NCBI GenBank assembly: GCA_039707655.1
Contig: CM077666.1
Span: 243,194,166-243,258,165 of the forward strand
Direction of reading: 5' to 3'
Source: Elymus sibiricus
Lineage: Eukaryota > Streptophyta > Magnoliopsida > Poales > Poaceae
Length of the DNA stretch: 64,000 nucleotides
The notes under the pieces were generated by a model that did no database searches, was not told where the DNA came from, and saw nothing but the letters and a program-made list of their open reading frames with translations. Shown here in pieces: positions 58,998-64,000 of this stretch. The translations under genes were made by a program, and so were the position numbers. Positions within the stretch are counted from its first letter, which is position 1, and every line of letters starts with the position of its first letter.

Positions 58998-59095
58998 ACG
59001 ATGGAGCCCTGGAGCCAGATGCCACTGCAGGAGCTTACTACCAGGAGGGTCCCGATGGCACGTACTACTGGATTGAGCCAGCCGACCAGGAGTAG
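58998..59095 (+). other. LTR-embedded exon C (solo LTR), 98 nt
   Basis: Begins after ACATCAG and encodes DGALEPDATAGAYYQEGPDG then TYYWIEPADQE and TAG at 59093-59095. It joins exon B in phase across a 1507-base intron. The LTR ends 277 bases later. Confidence 0.55.
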
Positions 59096-59372
59096 TTGGG
59101 AGGCCCTATGCAGGATGCCTTCGCCTTTCGATCTATATCGCTGTTTGTGCTAGCCTTCTTAAGGAAAACTTGACTAACTATGTCTGTACTCAGATATCAT
59201 TTGTGTGTATGACTTATGTATTCGGGTCCTCGTGACCCTGGCTTGTAATATGTGAGACTTTATGTTTGAATTTGTGTTTAGAGTTGTGTTGTGATATCTT
59301 CCCGTGAGTCCCTGTGCTTGATCATGCACGTTTGCTTGTATGATTAGTGCACGATTAAGTCAGGGGCGTCAC

Positions 59373-59571
59373 ATAGGGACAGGTGAGGCACAAGCATGTT
59401 TTACCTCCACCGAGGCATAAAGTGGTGAGGCAGGGGTTGTTGCCGAGAGCGGCAAACAAGCAACCAGAATGTCTCGATTTGTGCCATTTTTTTTCTTGTC
59501 AGTGACCTTTTCCTGCGTGACCACATGAAATCAAGCTGTGCTCATTCTCAGTTGCGTTGTCCACCCAACAC
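59373..59571. other. Short unique spacer with right TSD (TAGGG at 59373-59377)
   Basis: About 200 bases between the solo LTR and the Athila-like LTR, without a gene. Its first five bases are the second copy of the solo LTR target duplication. Confidence 0.7.
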
Positions 59572-61105
59572 TGCTACTTGTAAACTACGTTGGTATTTTC
59601 CCGAAGAGGAGAGGATGATGCAGTATAGTAGAGATAAGTATTTCCCTCAGTTAAGAACCAAGGTTATCAATCCAGCAGGAGAACCACACAGAACCTCGTT
59701 AGCAGCACCTACACACACAAAAGCAAACATTTGCACCCAACGCAAATAAGAGGGTTGTCAATTCCCTTAGCGGTTATTTGCCGGGATTAATTCTGATAGT
59801 GATAGATAAAAAAGTAAATTGCAAAATAAAATAAAACTAAATAAATTGCAGCAAGGTTTTTTGGATTTTAATATGTGATAAAAGTAGACCCGGGGGCCAT
59901 AGTTTTCACTAGAGGCTTCTCTCTCGAGCACAGAACATACGGTGGGTAAACAAATTACTGTTGGGCAATTGATAGAAAAGCGCATAGTTATGACGATATT
60001 CAAGGCAATGATCATGTATATAGCCATCACGTCTGAGACAAGTAGACCGACTCCTGCCTGCATCTACTACTATTACTCCACCCATCGACCACTATCCAGC
60101 ATGCATCTAGGGTATTAAGTATAAAACAGAGTAACGCCTTAAGCAAGATGACATGATGTAGACAAAGTAAACTTAAGCAATATGATTAAACCCCATCTTT
60201 TTATCCTTAATGGCAAAAATACAAATACGTGTCATGTCCCTTTCTGTCACTGGGATTGAGCACCGCAAGATTGAACCCATCACAAAGCACCTCTCCCATT
60301 GCAAGATAAATCAATCTAGTTGGCCAAACCAAATGGATAGATCAGACAGAAATACAAAGCTATAACAATCATTCATAAAAGAGTTTAGAGAAGACTCAAA
60401 TATTTCTCATGAATAATCTGATCATAAACCCACAATTCATTGGATCCCAACAAACACACCGCAAAAGAAGATTACATCGGATAGAACTCCAAGAACATCG
60501 AGGAGAACATGGTATTGAAGATCAAAGAGAGAGAAGAAGCCATCTAGCTACTAGCTATGGACCCGTAGGTCTGTGGTAAACTACTCACACATCATCGGAA
60601 GGGCAGCAAGGTTTATGAAGAAGCCCTCCGTGCTCGATTCCCCCTCCGGCAGAGTACCGGAAAAGGCCTCTAGATGGGATTGTGGAAGAACAGAGGCTTG
60701 CGGCGGCGTTAGGGTTTTCTCGTCTCGCTCTCTGATGGTTTCCTAATATTTAAGAACTTATAGAAGTGGAATTAGGTCAAAAGGAGCCATGAGGGGCCCA
60801 CAAGGCATCAGGGAGCCCCCCCTGTTGCCTTGTGGCCTTCTCGTGAGGCTTCTGGCATCCTCCCGAAGCTTTTAGGGTCTCTTTTGTCCAGAAAAAAATC
60901 GTCAAAATGTTTCATGGCATTTGGACTCCGTTTGGTACTGATTTCCTGAAAAACCATAAACAAGCAGAAAACAGCAACTGGCACTGGGCACTAGGTTAAT
61001 AGGTTAGTCCCAAAAAATGATATATAATTGCATATAAAACATCCAAGATTGATACTATAATAGCATGGAACAATCAAAAATTATAGATACGTTGGAGACG
61101 TATCA
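59572..61105 (-). repeat. 3' LTR of the second Athila-like element (1534 bp)
   Basis: Minus-strand ends are TGATACGTCTCCAACG and ACAAGTAGCA. It is a different subfamily from the LTR at 31067-32519 (TGATACGTCC start). No gene inside. Confidence 0.88.
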
Positions 61106-64000
61106 AGCATCCCCAAGCTTAATTCCTGCTCATCCTCGAGTAGGTAAATGATAAAAACATAATTTTTGATGTGGAATGCTACCTAACATGTTTCATCATG
61201 TAATCTCTTTATGGTATGAATATTAAGATCCGAATGATTCAAAGCAGTAGTCTATAATTTGATATAAAGACATCAATACTCAGGTATACTAAGAAACAAT
61301 CATATCTTTCAAAACAAAAATGCTAAAGAAAGTTATCCCTACAAAATCATATAATCCTGTCATGCTTCATCTTCTTAACATAAAGTATTTATCATGAGCA
61401 ACCCTGGTTTTAGCCAAGCACTTGGTTCATACATTTTAACGCGCTTTAGCTTTATGAACCCCCACGCAATACATGAGCGCAAGCCATGGATATAGCACTA
61501 TAGGTGGAATAGAATGTGGGGGTAGAGATTAATAAGGGGAAGTCAAAAAGAAGAAGATAGTCTCACATCAACGAGGCTAATCAACGGGCTATGAAGATGG
61601 CCATCAATTGATGTCAATGCGAGGAGTAGGGATTGCCATGCAACGGATGCACTATGAGCTATAAGTGTATGAAAGCTCAACATGAAAAACTAAGTGGGTG
61701 TGCATCCAACTTGCTTGTTCATGAAGACCTCGGGCATTTGAGGAAGCCCATCATCGGAATATACAAGCCAAGTTCTATAATGAAAAATTCCCACTAGTAC
61801 ATGAAAGTGACAAGATAGGAGACTCTCTATATGAAAAACATGGTGCTACTTTGAAGCACAAGTATCTAAAAGGATAGTAACACTGCCCCTTCTATCTTTT
61901 TCTATCATTTTTTTCCTTTTTTTCTTTCTTTCTCTTTTTTTTCTTTTTTTGTGGGCTCTTTTTGGCCTCTTTTTTTTCCTCACTGGGACAATGCTCTAAT
62001 AATGATGATCATCATACTTCTATTTACTTACAACTCAAAATTACAACTCAAAACTAGAACAAATATGACTCTATATGAATGCCTTTGGCAGTGTACCAAG
62101 ATTTGCAATGATACTAGTGTAACATGTAGAAAAAATGATGAACTGTGGCTGAGCCACAAATACTATGTCAGCTATATGATCATGCAAAGCAATATGACAA
62201 TGATGATGTGTGTCATAAAAAGGAACGGTGGAAGTTGCATGGCAATATATCTCGAAATGGCTATGGAAATGCCATAATAGGTAGGTATGGTGGTTGTTTT
62301 GAGGAAGATATAAGGAGGCTTATGTGTGATAGAGCGTATCATATCACGGGGTTTGGATGCACCGGTGAAGTTTGCACCAACTCTCGATGTGAGAAAGGGC
62401 AATGCACGGTACCGAAGAGGCTAGCAAATTGCGGAAAGGTGAGAGTGTGTATAATCCATGGAGTCACATTAGTCATAAAGAACTCACATACTTATTGCGA
62501 AAGTTTATTAGTTGTCGAAGCAAAGTACTACTACGCATGCCCCTAGGAGGGAGGTTGGTAGGAGTTAACCATCGCGCGCCCCCGACCGCCACGCAAAGGA
62601 AGACAATCAATAATAAATCATGCTCCAACTACTTACCATAACGACAGATCATACGTGCATGCTTCGGGAATCACAAACCTTAACGCCAATATTCTTACTA
62701 AACCACAATTATCTACTAGCATCTCCCACATATTACCATCTCAATATCGCAAAACTATTGAAAGGAATCAAACTTATCATATTCATTGATCTACATGAAA
62801 GTTTTTATTATATCCCTCTTGAATACCTATCATATTAGGACCAAATTCATAACCCGTGCATATTACCATTGCTATTCATTAGACTCTCAAAAAGATATAA
62901 GTGAAGCATGAGAGTGCATCTATTTCTTTAAAATATAACCACCGCCGTGCTCTAAAAGATATAAGTGAAGCACTAGAGCAACTGCCTAGCTCAAAAGATA
63001 TAAGTGAAGCACATAGAGTATTCTAACAAATCATGAATAATGTGTGTCTCTCTCAAAAAGGTGTGTTTAGAAAAGATGATTGTGGCAAACTAAAAAGCAA
63101 AAAAAGAAAAGAAAACTATGGCACAAGACGCTCCAAGTAAAACACATATCATGTGATGAATAAAAATATAGCTCCAAGTGAGTTACCGATAGATTGTAGA
63201 TGAAAGAGGGGATGGCATCCGGGGCATCCCCAAACGTAGACGCTTGAGTATTCCTTGAATATTACCTTGGGGTGCCTTGGGCATCCCCAAGCTTAGGCTC
63301 TTGCTGCTCCTTATTCCTTTATCCATTGTAGTCTCACCCAAAACATGAAAACTTCAGCACACAAAACTCAATAGAAACCTTGTGAGATCCGTTAGTATAA
63401 CAAACAAATCTTAAACTATGGGTACTGTTGTAAATTGATTCATATTTAATATTAGCATAATGCTACTATACTCCAACTTCTCCATGACTCATACCCCCCG
63501 ATACGATCCACATATTCATCAAAATAAGGAAACTTTGCAACAAAAACAGAATCTGTCTAAAACAAAACAGTCTGTAAAGATCTGAATTAAAGTCATACTT
63601 CTGTAACTCCAAAAATTCTGAAAAATTAGGAAAACGTGTACAATTCATATATCAATAATGTGTAAAAAATTTAGAAGGTTCTGACTCTCCAGTAGAAAAT
63701 CAAAAGTCCAGCACTGGACGCAAATGTTTCTGTTTTCAAACAGAATTAATTATACTATCTTCCAAATCATCCCAAAGGCATTACTTGGCACAAACACTAA
63801 TTAAAAGATAAAAACACAATCATAACAGAGGCTACAATTGTGTAAACACACAAGAACAGAAAGTAAAACAAAAAATTATTTTATTCATTGCGTTGCCTCC
63901 CAACAAGCGCTATTGTTTTATGCCCCTAGCTAGGCATAATGCATAGTTTCAAGTGTTGTCATCCTTGGTTTTTGCTAATTTAGGAGGGTTGCTCTCAAAA
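61106..64000 (-). other. 3' non-coding internal region of the Athila-like element
   Basis: GCATCCCCAAGCTTA phrases (61107 and 63282) and AAAAGATATAAGTGAAGCA repeats (62891, 62955, 62995) are seen. A long T-rich low-complexity tract lies at 61895-61980. Short frames such as 62145-62546 show no domain. This matches the long spacer between coding region and 3' LTR in Athila-lineage elements. Confidence 0.75.

Larger units (their letters stand above)
55329..59372 (+). repeat. Solo LTR (4044 bp) of the chromovirus family
   Basis: Starts TGTAACATCCCC and ends GGGGCGTCACA with perfect 5-base duplications and no internal region, so an element was reduced by LTR-LTR recombination. In sense orientation: AT-rich 55329-55800, GC-rich 55800-56780 with a CGAAACCCTAGCGCC 5'-UTR-like start near 55975, AT-rich to 57370, exon B, three ~68-base repeats of GAGGGTGATTCCTC (57803, 57871, 57940), three ~42-base repeats around GGGTACCCGC (58021, 58061, 58104), and exon C. 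Confidence 0.95.
59572..64000 (-). mobile_element. Second Athila-like element: 3' LTR and 3' internal region, runs off the window
   Basis: The 3' LTR is at 61105-59572 (minus), the PPT-like AAGCTTGGGGATGC just upstream of it at 61106-61120, and non-coding 3' internal DNA to 64000. The 5 bases outside the LTR are AACAC. The coding region must lie beyond the right edge. Confidence 0.88.

Noticed and set aside
62145..62546. 133-codon Cys-rich frame on the plus strand
   Set aside because: It lies antisense in the non-coding 3' spacer of an Athila-like element and shows no domain.
1..64000. CRISPR arrays, bacterial operons, riboswitches or ribosomal RNA genes
   Set aside because: None seen; the sequence is plant nuclear repeat DNA.

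Overview
The window looks like intergenic DNA from a large grass genome, most likely Triticeae (wheat, barley or Aegilops). It is almost entirely nested LTR retrotransposons of types common there, with one decayed F-box gene and one large transposon carrying gene-like cargo. No CRISPR array, rRNA, confident tRNA or bacterial feature is visible. Nothing was searched or aligned by computer; all calls come from reading the sequence.

Layout. 1-3561: 5'- and 3'-truncated Ty1/copia coding region (+). 3562-17850: a compositionally distinct block holding a broken FAR1/MULE transposase gene (+), a two-exon DEDDy 3'-5' exonuclease gene (+) with its catalytic residues intact, an orphan plant snRNA-type promoter (-), and a broken multi-exon gene (-) with two Ulp1/C48 protease domains in tandem. 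17851-18281: copia scraps. 18282-29559: Ty3/gypsy chromovirus of Tekay type (-), called element 1 here, with a 4.03-kb 5' LTR and a truncated 3' LTR. 29560-32519: Athila-like gag and 5' LTR (-), cut by element 1. 32520-38892 plus 49868-50320: an older, very decayed gypsy element (+) with a roughly 4.06-kb 3' LTR, split by element 2. 38893-49862: element 2, the same chromovirus family (-), with a perfect CCTAG target duplication but a deleted gag/5'LTR junction. 50321-55328: non-TE island with an F-box/FBD pseudogene (-). 55329-59372: a solo LTR (+) of the same family with perfect TAGGG duplication. 59572-64000: 3' LTR and internal 3' region of a second Athila-like element (-).

Three points deserve most attention. 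First, the ~4-kb LTRs contain what looks like a spliced acidic mini-gene: a 75-90 nt exon (GC donor) and a 65-98 nt last exon ending in ADQE-stop. The phase matches in every complete copy and the indels are multiples of three. Second, element 1 has an extra ~226-codon reading frame between the primer binding site and gag. Third, the 3.6-17.8 kb block appears to combine transposase, exonuclease and double SUMO-type protease genes in one unit.

The nesting order can be read directly: old gypsy (+), then Athila-like (-) abutting it, then element 1 into the Athila gag; element 2 inserted separately into the old gypsy's 3' LTR. Most coding regions carry several nonsense and frameshift changes, so the window is largely a graveyard.
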